From Anaeromyces robustus (taxonomy: Eukaryota; Neocallimastigomycota; Neocallimastigomycetes; Neocallimastigales; Neocallimastigaceae), in the NCBI GenBank assembly GCA_002104895.1, contig MCFG01000046.1:62001-126000 (forward strand): a stretch of 64,000 nt of DNA, written 5' to 3'. Under the pieces are notes generated by a model, which saw only the letters and a list, made by a program, of their open reading frames with translations, was not told the DNA's origin and made no database searches. The position numbers were made by a program, and so were the translations under genes. Of this stretch, positions 37,005 to 50,334 are shown in pieces. Numbering within the stretch: position 1 is the stretch's first letter; each line of letters begins with the position of its first letter.

Positions 37005-38917
37005 ATAGCTGTAGTAGGTTCTGATTGTGAAGTAGTAGTAATAGTTGTTGTTGTTGATTGATTAGATGTTCTTCTATTAAATATAGGAGCTGAAGTATAA
37101 ATATTTGCAAAAGTATTTATATTAGTTTCAGTAGTTGATTGTGGTTGTTGTGGTAAATTAATATTTAAATTTTCCATTTGTTGTTGAATTGCAGAATTTG
37201 AATCACTATTTATACTTTGTGGTGATAAATTTGAATAACGTGATGATGCCATTGGGGAACAACTTTTACTTCTTTCTAAAGGTTCTTTATTTAATTGAAT
37301 TTGAAGATTATTAGGTTTATCAAATACTACAGTTGGGTGTACAAATGCCATTGTATCTTTTTTTGAAGCAATAGGAGAAGATGAATATGGAGGTGGGAAT
37401 TTTTTATTTATATTATTAATATTTGATAAATTTAATGAAGGTATATTTGTTTTTTGATTTTCATTTGAATTTGTATTTATATTGTTATTGTTGTTGTTAT
37501 TGTTGTTGATGTTGTTAGTATTTCCATTTATATTTGTAGTTGTATTTGAATTTATTGGGGTTGAATAACCACTTGGTGTAGATAAAATATTATTATTATT
37601 AGTAGTAGTAGTTGTTGTTGTTGTTGCTGTTGTTGTAGTGGGACTAACATTACTACTACTGATAGGAGAAGAAGTTTGACTATTCACTGATAATCCATTA
37701 TTCAATTTACTTTGGTTTTCTATACTTTTAATTGGAGAATTTAAATTATTATTACTTGATGGTGAACCTAAAGATGGTGGAGCTGAAGAATATGGTAAAT
37801 TAAATGAATTGACACTACTTGTTTCACTAATTAATCCTGTACCACTATGTTGTGAAGTTGGTGATAAATTATAAGTATTAATCGGTTTTATATTTGGTGG
37901 TAATGTATTTGGTTTACTAGAATCTGATGGGGAAGGCATACCATTTTTAATTGTACTATTTCTATTTAAAGGTGATACTTTATTAAGATTTGGATTAGGT
38001 ATAAGAGGTTTAATAGGTACTGGCGGAGTAGGATAATTCATTGGTCTATTCATTGGTGATATTACTCTATTACCTTGAATATTTGGTGGTATTATCATAT
38101 TTGAAGGTATAGGTCTATTTGATGGTATTTGCATATTAGGTGGTATTTGCATGTTAGGTGGAATTGGTCTATTAGGTGGTATTTGCATATTTGGTGGAAT
38201 TGGTCTATTAGGTGGTATTTGCATGTTAGGTGGTATTGGTCTATTAGGTGGCATATTTGGATTTATAGGCATATTCATGTAATTAATAAAGTTTGGAGGT
38301 GGTGGTCTATTAAAAATTACATTTGGATTTGGATTATTAGGACTGAAATTTTTACTTAATGGTGACGGTATATAATTTGAACTTGCACTAGATTGACTAC
38401 TTGGAGAAGGTGTTGAAGTTGGACTAGAATTTGTAGAAGAATAATTTTTGACTAGTGAAGGGATGAGAACTGGCCTATTACTGCCAGTATTATTTATATT
38501 AATTTGTTCTTGTTTTTTATTCATTGATAAATTATTATTATAATTATTATTTGAAATATACAATTGATTTGAAATGAATGTTGTTGTTGTTGTTGTTGTT
38601 GTCGGCATTGGATTCACTGAATTTGAATTTTGATATGGTTTTGTAATATCCGATAAACTACCATATCTTCTTTCATAATTAATTGGTCCAAGTGTATTAG
38701 GTAATCCAATATTACCATTACTTGAATGCCTTCTTTCGGATAATATAGAGTTATTATTTATATTTAATAAATTATTTCCATTAGTTAAATTATTATTAAT
38801 TTGGTTGGTTGTTTGAACCGGCATTTTTATGTTTTTATTATTATCGTTTTTTTCAGTCATTTTTGTATTTTGATAATTTCCATTGGTATATATTGCATTT
38901 CCTTGAATATTTGACAT
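32578..38917 (-). CDS. SEC24: COPII coat cargo-binding subunit Sec24
   Basis: Eight exons: 35750-38917, 35208-35411, 34909-35001, 34647-34770, 33948-34385, 33618-33796, 33092-33430 and 32578-32814 (1593 aa). The first 800 residues are low complexity (Asn, Ser, Thr, Pro). The Sec24 zinc finger follows: CTKCYAYINPYVTF with Cys933 and Cys936, then RCNIC. The trunk domain starts with FVVDVSYISIQSGMVYT and contains GGKMIVFQS with LPDVGLGAL; the beta-sandwich, the helical domain (AVDNTINYG) and a gelsolin-like C-terminal domain (GTGIYLIDNGLELYIWI) complete the family order. Sec24 pairs with Sec23 on ER exit sites and selects cargo into vesicles. The SIQSG trunk motif and Sec24-type VFQS favour Sec24 over Sec23. 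The intron after 33948 is GC-AG (AAG|GCATAA). Exon 7 has two AG acceptors three bases apart. Confidence 0.93.
33797..33947 (-). other. GC-AG intron of SEC24
   Basis: The donor is AAAAAAG|GCATAA and the acceptor TATAG|CGG. This junction gives FLSKKAVDNTINYG, which continues the helical-domain pattern of the family. The nearest GT donor, 20 bases upstream, would delete seven residues of that helix. Confidence 0.7.
38060..38268 (-). repeat. Tandem Pro-rich coding repeat in the SEC24 N-terminus
   Basis: Residues about 217-286 repeat a unit of the type PPNRPIPPNMQI about five times, with drift to PSNRPIPSNMII at the end. The DNA copies are near identical, so the expansion is recent. Pro-rich N-termini of Sec24 bind other COPII or scaffold proteins. 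Confidence 0.8.
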
Positions 38918-41392
38918 TGTTAGTTTTTAATTTTTATTTATTATCGAATAAGCTATTAAAACTAATTAATATTGTTATTAAATATATATATAGTATATTT
39001 TTCGAAAATTATTCTATTATTAAAAATTAAATACTTAAAAGTCAGAAATAATAAAAAAAATATTTATTAATAATAAATATAAATATAAAGTATATTTAAT
39101 AATTAATGAATTAATAGGTTTAAAAAAAAATAAAAATATTTATATATATATATATTATTAAAATAATATCAATATTTTATACTTACTATATAATATTATT
39201 GGAATTTTTTTAAAAGATTTCGAATTTTTCAAAATGAAAATTTGAAAATTATCATTTCATATATTAAAAATTTGTAATTTTTAAATTATTTTACAACCTT
39301 ATATATATAGAAATGATTAATTGATTTTGTTTTAATTTATTTTTTCATTACTATAAAAATCTCACTATTAATGAAATTTGATATTATTATAATTATATAA
39401 TTTTTTAAAAAAAAATTTTTTTTTTTTTCTTCAAAATTTTATAATAATATATGTAAAAGTAACAACTTCTATTTTAAAAATTTATATCAATATAAATATA
39501 TGTTAATATATATTTAAAGAAAATTTTATTGAAAATGCTTTTTAGTATATATTTTCAATGTTTAACATCTAATATTTAATAATTAAATTTGAAAATACAT
39601 ATACAAATTTAGAATATTTCAAAGTATGTTATTTCATTTCTCTTATAAATATATTTATTGAATTTCGCAATATTTATTTAAATAAAATACGCACTTTACA
39701 TATAAACAAGATAAATTATATATTTTTATATTCAATAAATTGTAAAAAAAAAAAAAAGAAAAAAAGAAAAAAGAATTAATTATTTTCGTCAATGAAATTT
39801 TTCTTTTGGATATTAATTATTTGTTGTCAAGATATAATAAATATATATTTAAAACTTTTATATAATTTTATATATTTTATTTATGAAAATTTATATATAA
39901 AAATATCATATATATATTATTAATATTGTAAATTGATTAATTATTTTTTGTTGAAAATATTATCCTTTTTTTCTTCTCTTATTTTAAAAATATTGTTACT
40001 ATAAGTTATAAAAAATTAAAAACAGAGATTTTTTGAATGAAAAGTAAAAAAAAAAATCTCTGTTTTTAATTTTGTAATAGATAATTTATTAAATTAATAA
40101 TCAAAAATCAAATTTTTTTAATAATAATTTTATCTATTATATAATAGTATTATTTAATAATACTTTTATTATAAAAATTATTATTATTTATTTTTATTAT
40201 AAAAAAAAAAATACTTAATATTAATATATTTTATATATTTATTATTATAATATTATTATTTTATATTTTATGATTTATATTTTTTTTATTTATATTTTAT
40301 AGATAATAATAATAATATAAATAATATAAATAATAAATATAAAATCATAATAACATAAAAATGTTTAATTAATAATTAAAAATAAATATATTTAAAAATA
40401 AAAAAATAAAATATAATAAAATAAATGGTTAAATTTATTGTTATATATAATGTATTGAATGTACAATACTATAAATGAATTGATCTATATATAAAAAAAG
40501 TCAAAAAAAAAAAATTTTTTTTTATTAAAATATTAATGAATAAAATTTGAAAATTTATACAAAAAACTATATGTAATAAAATAAAAAATTGAAGAAAAAA
40601 AATTTTTGCTTTAATAATAAAACTATTAATATTATTTTACTAAATATTATATTATATTATATTTATAATGATACTGCTAATTAATTATTTATTATATAAC
40701 AATAAAAAGAAATGTTTTATCTATATATAAATGAGTATATATATATCAATATATATTTTCATTTATATATTGATTTATTTAGTTAAAGTTATTTATAAAA
40801 AAACAAACTCTGTATTATTAAAAATAAAATATCTTTTTTTTTTATTTAAACGATTAAAATAGTTTTTTTTTTTTTATTATATGTATCTTTGTATTTATAA
40901 ATAAATGGAAATAGGTATAAAATATAAAAAAAAATATCAAAAAATAAAAAGTAAATAAAATGCCCACTGTATAAATAATATTAATATTATTTAACATAAA
41001 ATTGAATAAATATATAAATTAATATTTCCTTTTAATAAATTATAGAATATTATTCAAACATTAAAAAAAAACTTAAAAAAAAAAAGAAAGATATATTTAA
41101 TAATTTGAATATAAAAATTTTAATAATTATATAAAAAACATAACGTTTTAAATTTAGTCTATTCAATATGAATAAAAAGTTTATTTTTAATTGTTTTCCT
41201 TTTTGTACATTATTATTATTAAAAAAAATATTTTTATCGAAATAAAAATAAAATGGTATAACATTGAATAAAAAAAAAGCAATAATAATAAAAGCCATTA
41301 TTATTATTAGATTTTAAATAATAATAATAATAATAAAATTAATAATAATAAAATTAATAATAATAAAATTAATAATAATAAAATTAATAATA

Positions 41393-41428
<36 letters not shown>

Positions 41429-42722
41429 TATTAATAATAATAATAATAATAATAATAAATGTTTAATTATTACTCATAAGAATATTAAAAGAAAAAACAT
41501 TCAATATAATAAATTATGATGAAAATATTCCTAATAGTTAAAATTTATGAATTTATAACTATTATGAAATATTCTAAAAAAGAAAAATTATAACTACTCT
41601 GTTTTTGTTAGGAATTTTCAACAAAAAATAAATCTCATAAGGTTAATTTTAAATCAATTTTTAATTTAAAATGTATAAATATATTTGTTTTATATAAAAA
41701 AATATGTTAAATTCAAAGATAAATATTATTTTATAAATATATATTAAAGTTTTAACTAAAGTATCCTTATTATTTTAAGTTATTTATATATATATATATT
41801 TATTTAAAGTTATTAAAAATGTATGTCTGATCAATTAAAATATATTATTAATAAATATAATTACATAATTAAAATCTTAAAAATATGATATTATTTATGA
41901 TAATTAGATGAAGAACTTTTTATTTCATATATTTTCTATATATATCTATATATATTAATTAAGATGCATGATTGCATTATATCATAAATATATCATTTTC
42001 ATAATTGTAATAATTATGCTTTAATAAAAATTATTATTAGGTAACTTTATTATCATTAAAAAAAAAAAAACGTATATTCAAAATCATTAAAAAAAAAGTA
42101 TATTCAAAATCAAAGTTTTTTTTTGTACAACGTTTTTAATATTTTATTTTATTTTATTTTATTATTAAAAATAATTCAAAAAACTTTAAATATTAAAGCA
42201 AAGGTTTATATATTACTCATACATTTTAAAAATTTGATTATATATATATTTTTTAATCAAGTATTCAATTCTAATAGTACTATTTTATTCATTATTATTA
42301 TATATATATATTTGAATTATTTATTTACGATTTTTTTTTATTTTAAATCTTTTGTATTATTTTTATATAATATTAACAATATTATGATGATAATATATTG
42401 ACACATGTTTTAATATATAATAATTTTTCTCAATTATTTGTTCTTTTTTTATTTTTATTTTTAAAGAACATATTTGTTTCTTTTACATTTTATTTTTTTA
42501 TGAATATTAATTATTATACTTATGCTTATTCAATTTCTTTTACTTTTTTTTTTTTTTCTATGAGTATTAATTACTATAATGCTAAATTAATTAAAACATA
42601 TTTTCCAATAATTAACTGAAATAAAATATAATATAAATAAAATTAAATTGTATGATTTTAATTGAATATATTTAAATTATGAATGAATTATATGATAAAT
42701 TAAATATTATTAAAAAATAATA

Positions 42723-42770
<48 letters not shown>

Positions 42771-43003
42771 AAATAAATAAATAATATATAATATTAATTT
42801 TATGAATATATATATAAATTTGTAATGGATTATTAACAAAAATGAGAAATTTGTAAGAAAATAATACTTCAAATAATATAATTTATATTACATTACATTA
42901 TAATATATTATATTAATATATAAAATTATAATATATCATACATTATTTTTGTTTATTTAATATTTATTTTTTGTTTTAATATTAATTTATTAAAACAATT
43001 ATG

Positions 43004-43047
<44 letters not shown>

Positions 43048-44255
43048 AAATAATAAATAAATAAATAATAAATAAATAATAAATAACTAACTAAATAACT
43101 AACTAAATAAATAACTAAATAAATTAATAAAAAAATAAATAATATAAATATATAATTATATTTGTTTGTTTTTTTATTTTTTTATATTTTATTTTAATAA
43201 AAAATAAAATATAGAATTTTATATAAAAAACAAAATCAAAAAATCAAAATCAAAAAAGTAAATAACAAATATAAAGAAAGAGAATTTTTAATTCTATTAT
43301 TAGAATATTTTAACAAATATTAGAATATAACAATTAATGTATTAGTTGAACAAACAATAATAATAATTATTTTGTTATTATTAGATAATGAAATAGACAA
43401 TAAATGTGAGTAATAAATTTAAATATATAGTATACATTAATAAAAATATAAAGATATATAAAATAGAATTATATATTTAAGAAAACATTTAAATATAAAA
43501 AACTGTAATAAAAGTATAAAAGATTTTAATAAAAACAAAGATGCTTTTTCATAAATTGTTTTTCATTATATAATAAAAAAAACGAATGAATGAATAAATA
43601 AAATAATAAATAAATAAAGAAAAAATAATAAATGAAAAATGAAAAATGTAGAAATATTTATATAAATTTTCTTTATTATAAAAAGAATTTTAGAAAATAT
43701 GATTAATTATTAACTCTCTTTTAATATATACAGATTCTTTTTTTTTTTTTTTATTTCATATTATTATAAAAATTTATATAGAAAAAACATAAATAAAACT
43801 AAGAAATAAAAATAAAATTAAAAAAAAAAATAATAAAAAACAAAAACAAAAACAAACAAAAACAAAAACAAAATAAAAATAAAAATAAAAACAAAAAAAA
43901 AAATAAAAACAAAAAAAAAAATAAAAATAAAAAGCAAAAAAAAAAAAAAAAAAAGTAAAAGTAGAGGAAAATATTTAAAAGTAAATAATAATAATATAAA
44001 AATAATACAAAATCAATAACAGGATTTAACCCATGTAAGAAATCATTCTTTTATTGTATATTTAAACAGGATTTCAACAGCATTTATAGATTAATGAATA
44101 AATAAAGTAATACATCATAACACTAATATTAATAAATAATACTTTTAAGATAATTGTAAATAATATAAATATAATTTAAAAAAAATTATAATCCCAAAAT
44201 ATATTTTTTTATATTGAAAAGATAGTTTTTTTTTTTATTAAAAAAAAAAAAAAAA
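38918..44255. other. 5.3 kb gene desert between SEC24 and the Sel1-repeat gene
   Basis: The region must contain both divergent promoters. It holds a perfect 23-bp hairpin (40012-40073), AATAATAAAATT tandem repeats (about 41318-41470), AAAT arrays (about 42722-42785 and 43005-43130) and CAAAAA-type runs (about 43820-43960). Open frames encode only Ile/Phe/Tyr-rich nonsense. A GTAAGAAAT...TTTAAACAG stretch at about 44035-44070 could be a 5' leader intron but is very short. Confidence 0.5.
40012..40073. repeat. Perfect 23-bp hairpin
   Basis: Positions 40012-40034 and 40051-40073 are exact reverse complements (core AAACAGAGATTT / AAATCTCTGTTT) around a 16-base loop. The stem contains the only CAGAG-type words nearby, so it is not explained by simple A/T composition. 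Confidence 0.75.
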
Positions 44256-45682
44256 ATGTCTTTCAATAATAATTCATCCTATTTAAATTGGAATCTACAA
44301 AATGGTAAAGATAAAAAACAATACACACAAAATGATTTGGTATCCTCCCAAAATTTTTCAGTATCATGGTCAAATAATAAGAATAATGGACTACCTATCT
44401 ATTCCAGTTCATTTGCCAATGATAATTCATTGAAACAATCACAATCGCCAAATTTTTCAAATTCATTTTTAAATGATAACTTTTCTTCATCGTTTAATGC
44501 AATGAATACTACTACTAATAATAATAATAATTCCAATTTATTAATGTTACAAAATTCCATAAATAATGATAATAATAATCCTATGAATATATATTCAAAA
44601 TCATTTGCTGATAATACATCTAATTTATCCATATATTCAAAGTCATTTAATAATGATAATAATTCTTCACTTTCTATGTATTCCAAATCTTTTGCCAATG
44701 ATAATTCAAAATTTCCTTTATATTCACAATCATTTGCTAATGAAAGTAATAATATGATGTATTCAAAATCATTTAATGGAAATAATGATTTATTTTCTAA
44801 ATCATTTTCTAATAAAAATGATTTAAATTTCAATAATTCAAGTAATAATACTAATACTAATAATTTAAATAATTCCACCAGTTTTGGTCTTCCTTATATT
44901 AATGAAAAAGGATCTAATTCAAATTCTTCAACTCAAAAATTTATTAATATACCATTGAATAATAATTTAAATCAAAATAATTTATCACCTATTGGAAATT
45001 CAAATATAGCATATTCATCTTCTTTACCAGATAGTAAGGGTAATGATTTACTTCTTTCAAAATCATTACCTTTATCCTTTTTATTAGATAAATCTAATAC
45101 AAACCCTACAAATTCAAATGCATTTGGAGTAAAAGAAAAAATATCAGGCAATAGTCTTTTATCTAATAATAATAATGGTTTTGATTTTAGTAGTCTTAAA
45201 AATAATCAAAGCAACTTAAATAATTCTAATAGTTCATTAAGCGGTATAAATTATAATTCCTTTAATACCAATAAAATGTCAATTAATTCTAATTTTGGTA
45301 ATAATCGAATTAATATTGGTGGAACAAATAGTAATCCAATAAATCCATTTTCTTCTTCATTACCTTCAACGAATGCATCTTTTTTGAATGCAAAAGGCAA
45401 TATTATTGGACAAGCAGATTGGACTACAGGTAGTAATAGTTTGAATTTTGATTCTTTCTTAATGAAAGGTGAAAGTTTAAAAAGTAACGAAAGTTCCATA
45501 AGTGGTGAAAGTTATAATAATGATGAAAATGCTGATCAAAATGATAATATTGATGAATTTGAATTAATGCTTGAAGCTCAATTAGGAGATATGATGAATA
45601 ATATGGATTTAGAAATGGAGAATCAATTAAATAGTTATAATAATAATAATAATAATGGAAGTAATAGTCAACTTAATTTAGG

Positions 45683-45717
<35 letters not shown>

Positions 45718-46403
45718 GTATTACAAGTACTGACTTTGCTGGTTTTAATAATGCAGGTTCTTCATTGTTACCTTTAATTATGAATAATAATATGCAATTA
45801 CAAACACCTCCTAATACCCCACCTATTATTCTTCAACAAAATTCTCAACAATCTCAAAATCTAAATATGGGATTTTCTTCTTCCCAATTTAATAAACCTA
45901 TGAATTATTCTATGTTTAATACATCTCAAAACCAATCCCAATTAAACACACAACAACAATCTTCCCTTAATAATTTCAATATGAATAAAATGAAATTTAA
46001 TGGACAAAACATACAAAGAAATAATAATATGTATTATATGAATAATATGATGAACATGAATTCTTTAGGAAAAGGAATGTATCCTATGAATGATATGAAA
46101 TCATTAAATAATTTCAGTGGTAATAAATCTTTAAGTAATAGTAGCCTTAATCTTAATAATAATAAATTTAATGATAACAATATGAAAAATAATATAAATA
46201 ATCCTAAAAATGCAGAATTTAATGCTGCTATGGATTATTTTGAAGGACTTCATGGTAAACAAAAAGATGTTAAAAAAGCAATTGAAGAATTCAAAAAATT
46301 GGCAAATGAAAGTAAAAATTCAATGGCAATGTTTCAATTATATATTTGTTATGATCAAGGTATTGGAGTAGAAAAAGATGAAAAGGAAGCTATTAAATGG
46401 TAA

Positions 46404-46445
<42 letters not shown>

Positions 46446-48882
46446 TTTTTTTTTTTTTTTTTTTTTTGCTACTTAGTTACTTAGTTTTGTTTAATTACGA
46501 TTATATATATATAATTTCTATATAAAAATTAATTTTAATATGTTTTATTTGTGAATTATTAATAATTATTAAAATTAATAACTATAAAAATTATTATGTC
46601 ATTTTAATATGTATTTATTCTTATTAAATTATTTTAATTTTTTTTATTAAATAATTAATTTATATTTTATTAATATTTAAATATTAAATTGATAATAATA
46701 ATAATAATAATTATGATAGGTTAAAGAAGGCTGCTGAAGATGTAAATAATCCAGAAGCTAATTTCAAATTAGGTATTCACTATCAAATTGGTAAATATGT
46801 GGAAGAAAATCAAAAGATAGCTTTTGAATATTTTGAAAAATCTTCCCTTCGTAATCATGTTTTTGCTCAATTAAGTTTAGCTTACTGTTATGAAATTGGT
46901 TATGGTGTTTCTCCTTCATCAGCAGAAGCCATGAGATGGTATTCCTTAGCAGCACGTTTAATGGATCGTGGTGGAGTTAAAGCTTATGCCTCTATGGGTA
47001 GACTTTTCCATTATGGTATAGGCATTACTAAAAATGATCAAGAAGCTATACGATTATTTAGACAATCTGCTCAAAATGGTGACCCAAGAGGTTACAGTTT
47101 CTTAGGTTTATGTTATCAACATGGTACTGGTGTTAACAAAAGTATGCAAAAAGCTATTAGATACTATCATCAAGCAGCTGATAATAATGGTATGGAAGGA
47201 CCACTTTATTTAGGTATTTGTTTATTAGATGGTTTAGGTATGAATATTAATGAAAAAAAGGCTGCTAAATATTTATATATGTCTGCAAAACGTGCTTCTA
47301 AATGGTCAATGAAACCTTTAATTTATTATGCTATTCATGGTGCTGTAAATGATAAATATATTATGGCTATATGTTGTCATTTTAATATTGGTTATAAATT
47401 CAATCGTGAAGAAGAAGAGAAGAAAACATTATTAAATGAACAAGATCAAAAGAAAGAAGAAGAAAAGGAAGTAAAAAATAAAGAGGAAGAAGAAAAAGAA
47501 GAAAAAGAAAAAGAAGAAAAGGAGGAAAAGGAAGAAAAAGAAGAAAAAAAAGAAAATGAAAAGGTAAAGGAAAAAGGAGAAGAAGAAGAAGAAGAAGATA
47601 AAAATAAAGAAAATTTAATAAAAAATGAAGAAAAGGAAAATACTGAAGAAGAATCAAATATAGAAGATATAAATAGTTATAATAAAGATAATCAAAATAA
47701 AGAAGAAGAAATAAAAGAAGACAAAGATAAAGAAGAAATAAAAAGTAAAGGTAAAGAAAAAATAATAGAAGAAGAAGAAGAAGATAAAGAAAAATCCACC
47801 AATTTAAATGATGAATCTGATGTAAAAGAGAAAGGTAAAAATAAAGTAGAAGAAAAAGAAGATAATGATAATGTTAATAATGATAATAATAAAGAAGAGA
47901 ATGAAGGAAAAGAAGAACAAGAAAAAGAAAAAGAAGATGATATAATAAATGATCATGAAACTGAAGAAGAAACTTTAAAAAGATTAAAAGATGCTTATAG
48001 TTGGTATGAAAAAGCAGCAGAATTAGGACATGTACATGCTAGATTAAAAATTAAACGTTGGAAAACTGCATGTGATAATAAAAATAAAGAACTTCGTAGA
48101 AATAAAGATGAATCAAATGATAATATTAAAGAATTCACTATTATAGATATATTAAGAGAACAACAAAATAATATTAAAGAATTAATAAAAGAAGTTCTGA
48201 ATGAAGAACAAACACTAACTCCAAATACTTCAAATACTTCCCTTAATAATGGAAATAATGGTATGAATACATCCATTAATTCACCATCTTATTCAGGTAA
48301 TAAATATAATAAGGGATCTTCATCTTATAACAATAATAACATGAATAGTAAAGGTATATATATATATATTTATATAAATATTAAATACTAAATATTAAAT
48401 ATTAAATATGAAATATATAATAATTTAATAATACTAATTAATTATATTATTTTAATTAATTATCTTTATTGTTATTCATTATTAAATCATAAAAAAAAAA
48501 AAAAAAAAAAAAAATAGCTTCTTATTATAATAAATCCCAAAATTCTTATCATAATCATTCTAATAATAGTAATAATTATGGTTATTATAGAAATCCAACT
48601 TATTCTCAATATAGAAATAATAATAACAATGGCAGTAATGATAATAATAATAACAATAATAATAACAACAACAACAACAATAATAATAATAATAATTTTT
48701 ATAATTATTATAGACAAGGAAAAAGCATGAATATCAATAATGGATATAATAATAGAAATCAAGAGGAATCACCTCTTTCGGGTTCTTATGGAAGTAATAA
48801 ATTTTTTAATAATAATATGAGTATGGGAAATAGTAGTAATTATAATAGCAATAACAACAATAATAATAAACCTTGGCAATGA
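44256..48882 (+). CDS. Sel1-like repeat protein with Asn-rich N-terminus (Chs4/Skt5-like architecture)
   Basis: Three exons: 44256-46399, 46720-48353 and 48518-48882 (1380 aa, introns GT-AG). Residues 1-660 are Asn/Ser-rich and carry at least seven copies of a YSKSFANDN-type motif (about aa 45-190). From about aa 675 come six or seven Sel1 repeats, for example AIEEFKKLANE...GIGVEKDEKEAIKWLKKAAED and AIRLFRQSAQNGDPRGYSFLGLCYQHGTGV. An insert of about 195 residues made almost only of Lys and Glu (about aa 941-1136) separates these from one last repeat, DAYSWYEKAAELGHVHARLK. The tail is Asn/Tyr-rich. Sel1 solenoids are protein-binding scaffolds. In fungi this layout is known from Chs4/Skt5, which activates chitin synthase at the bud neck or septum, but no prenylation motif ends this protein, so the role is inferred only loosely. 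Confidence 0.8.
44390..44815 (+). repeat. YSKSF protein repeat array
   Basis: Encodes IYSSSFANDN, IYSKSFADN, IYSKSFNNDN, MYSKSFANDN, LYSQSFANE, MYSKSFNGN and LFSKSFSNKN, spaced 13-20 residues apart after the first copy. Codons differ between copies, so the motif seems kept by selection rather than by recent DNA duplication. Confidence 0.75.
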
Positions 48883-49810
48883 GGGGAAAAAAAATAACAA
48901 AAAAAATATATATATATATATATAACAATCAAAACATTAAATTGAAATTAAAATTTTGAAGAGGTTTTATTATTATTATTAATTTTTCAATTTATATATA
49001 TAAATTTTTACTTTTTATTATTGATTTTACTATTTTTTTTATCAGTTTTTTTTATAAATTTTTTAATTAAAAAAAAAAAAAAAAAAAAAAAAAATTCTGT
49101 TTTTTTTTTTATATATATATATATAAACTTTTTTTTTTTATTATTATTCTTTTTCAATATTTATTTTTTATATTATTATCTTTTTATTTTAATTAGAAAA
49201 TTATATACATATACATTTTATATAAATTAAAAAACTATTAGTATCAATAAAATAAATAAATAAATAAATAGTTGAAATAAAAATAATATATAATAAAATT
49301 TTAAATAAAATTAATATAAAAAAAATAAAAAAAAAACAAACAAACAAACAAATAAACAATAGCAATAGCAATAACAATAACAATAACAAAACATAACAAA
49401 ACAAAACAAAACTAAAAAAAAAAGGAATAATAATTAAAAGTCAATATATATATATATATGATGTATAATATATATTATATATATCTATTTAAGAAAAAAA
49501 AAAAAAAAAAAATAGAGTTTTACATTTATTCTTTGTTTTAGTTCAATGTAATTATTATTAAGGAAAGAAATAAAATTTTTATATATATATAAATAAAAAA
49601 AATCTATGTTTAAATATAAATTATGTTATTTTATTTTAAAAATATATAATTATTTTTGCTTTTTGTTTTATTTAAATTTTCTTTTTTTCTTTCTTTCTTT
49701 CTTTCTTTTTTTTTTATCTTTATATATATATATAAGTGTAATTTTTTTAAATAATTTTCATTGTTATTACAATTTATTTTTTTTTTTTTTTTTTTTTTTT
49801 TTCTATTAAA

Positions 49811-49875
<65 letters not shown>

Positions 49876-49901
49876 AAATTTTTAAATATAATAACATAAT
49901 A

Positions 49902-49946
<45 letters not shown>

Positions 49947-50334
49947 TATAAAATGTGGTATATATAAATAAATAAACATATATACCACATTTTATTAAAT
50001 TTAATTAAAATATAAATATAATTTATTTTTAAAACAAAAAAATTTTTTTTCTTCTTTCTCAAAGATTTTTCTTTGTAAAAATAATCTATCTTTTTTTTTT
50101 TTTCTACATCTTTTTATTTTATTATATTATATTTGTTTTATTTTTTTTTTCTTTATTTCTTTTTGTCATATTTAACTATTTAATAAACTTATCTCTTTTT
50201 TTATTTAATTTAAGAATCAAATAAATTTTTATTTTTTTAAAAAAAAAATATTTAAAATAAAATAAAATAAAGTAGAAATATAATTATTTATTTTCCAATT
50301 CTTTTAATTATATCTTTAATAAAATAATATTAAA
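48883..50334. other. Gene-free DNA between the Sel1-repeat and TFIIF beta genes
   Basis: A/T-rich with TA, AAAT (about 49811-49876) and AAT repeats, ACAAT/ACAAA runs (about 49336-49412) and a perfect 16-bp hairpin (49950-49993). It includes the TFIIF beta promoter at its right end. No coding signal. Confidence 0.5.
49950..49993. repeat. Perfect 16-bp hairpin
   Basis: AAAATGTGGTATATAT at 49950-49965 is the exact reverse complement of 49978-49993, with a 12-base loop of AAAT type. It stands between two genes read in the same direction and could mark a transcript end. Confidence 0.7.

Noticed and set aside
32578-38917. SEC23 instead of SEC24
   Set aside because: The long low-complexity N-terminus, the SIQSG trunk motif and the GGKMIVFQS block fit Sec24.
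44035-44070. 5' leader intron GTAAGA...AACAG before the Sel1-repeat gene
   Set aside because: It would be only about 36 bases, shorter than any intron found here.
44399-44878. Minus-strand open frame of 159 codons
   Set aside because: Mirror of the YSKSF repeat part of the Sel1-repeat gene; its apparent repeats follow from that.
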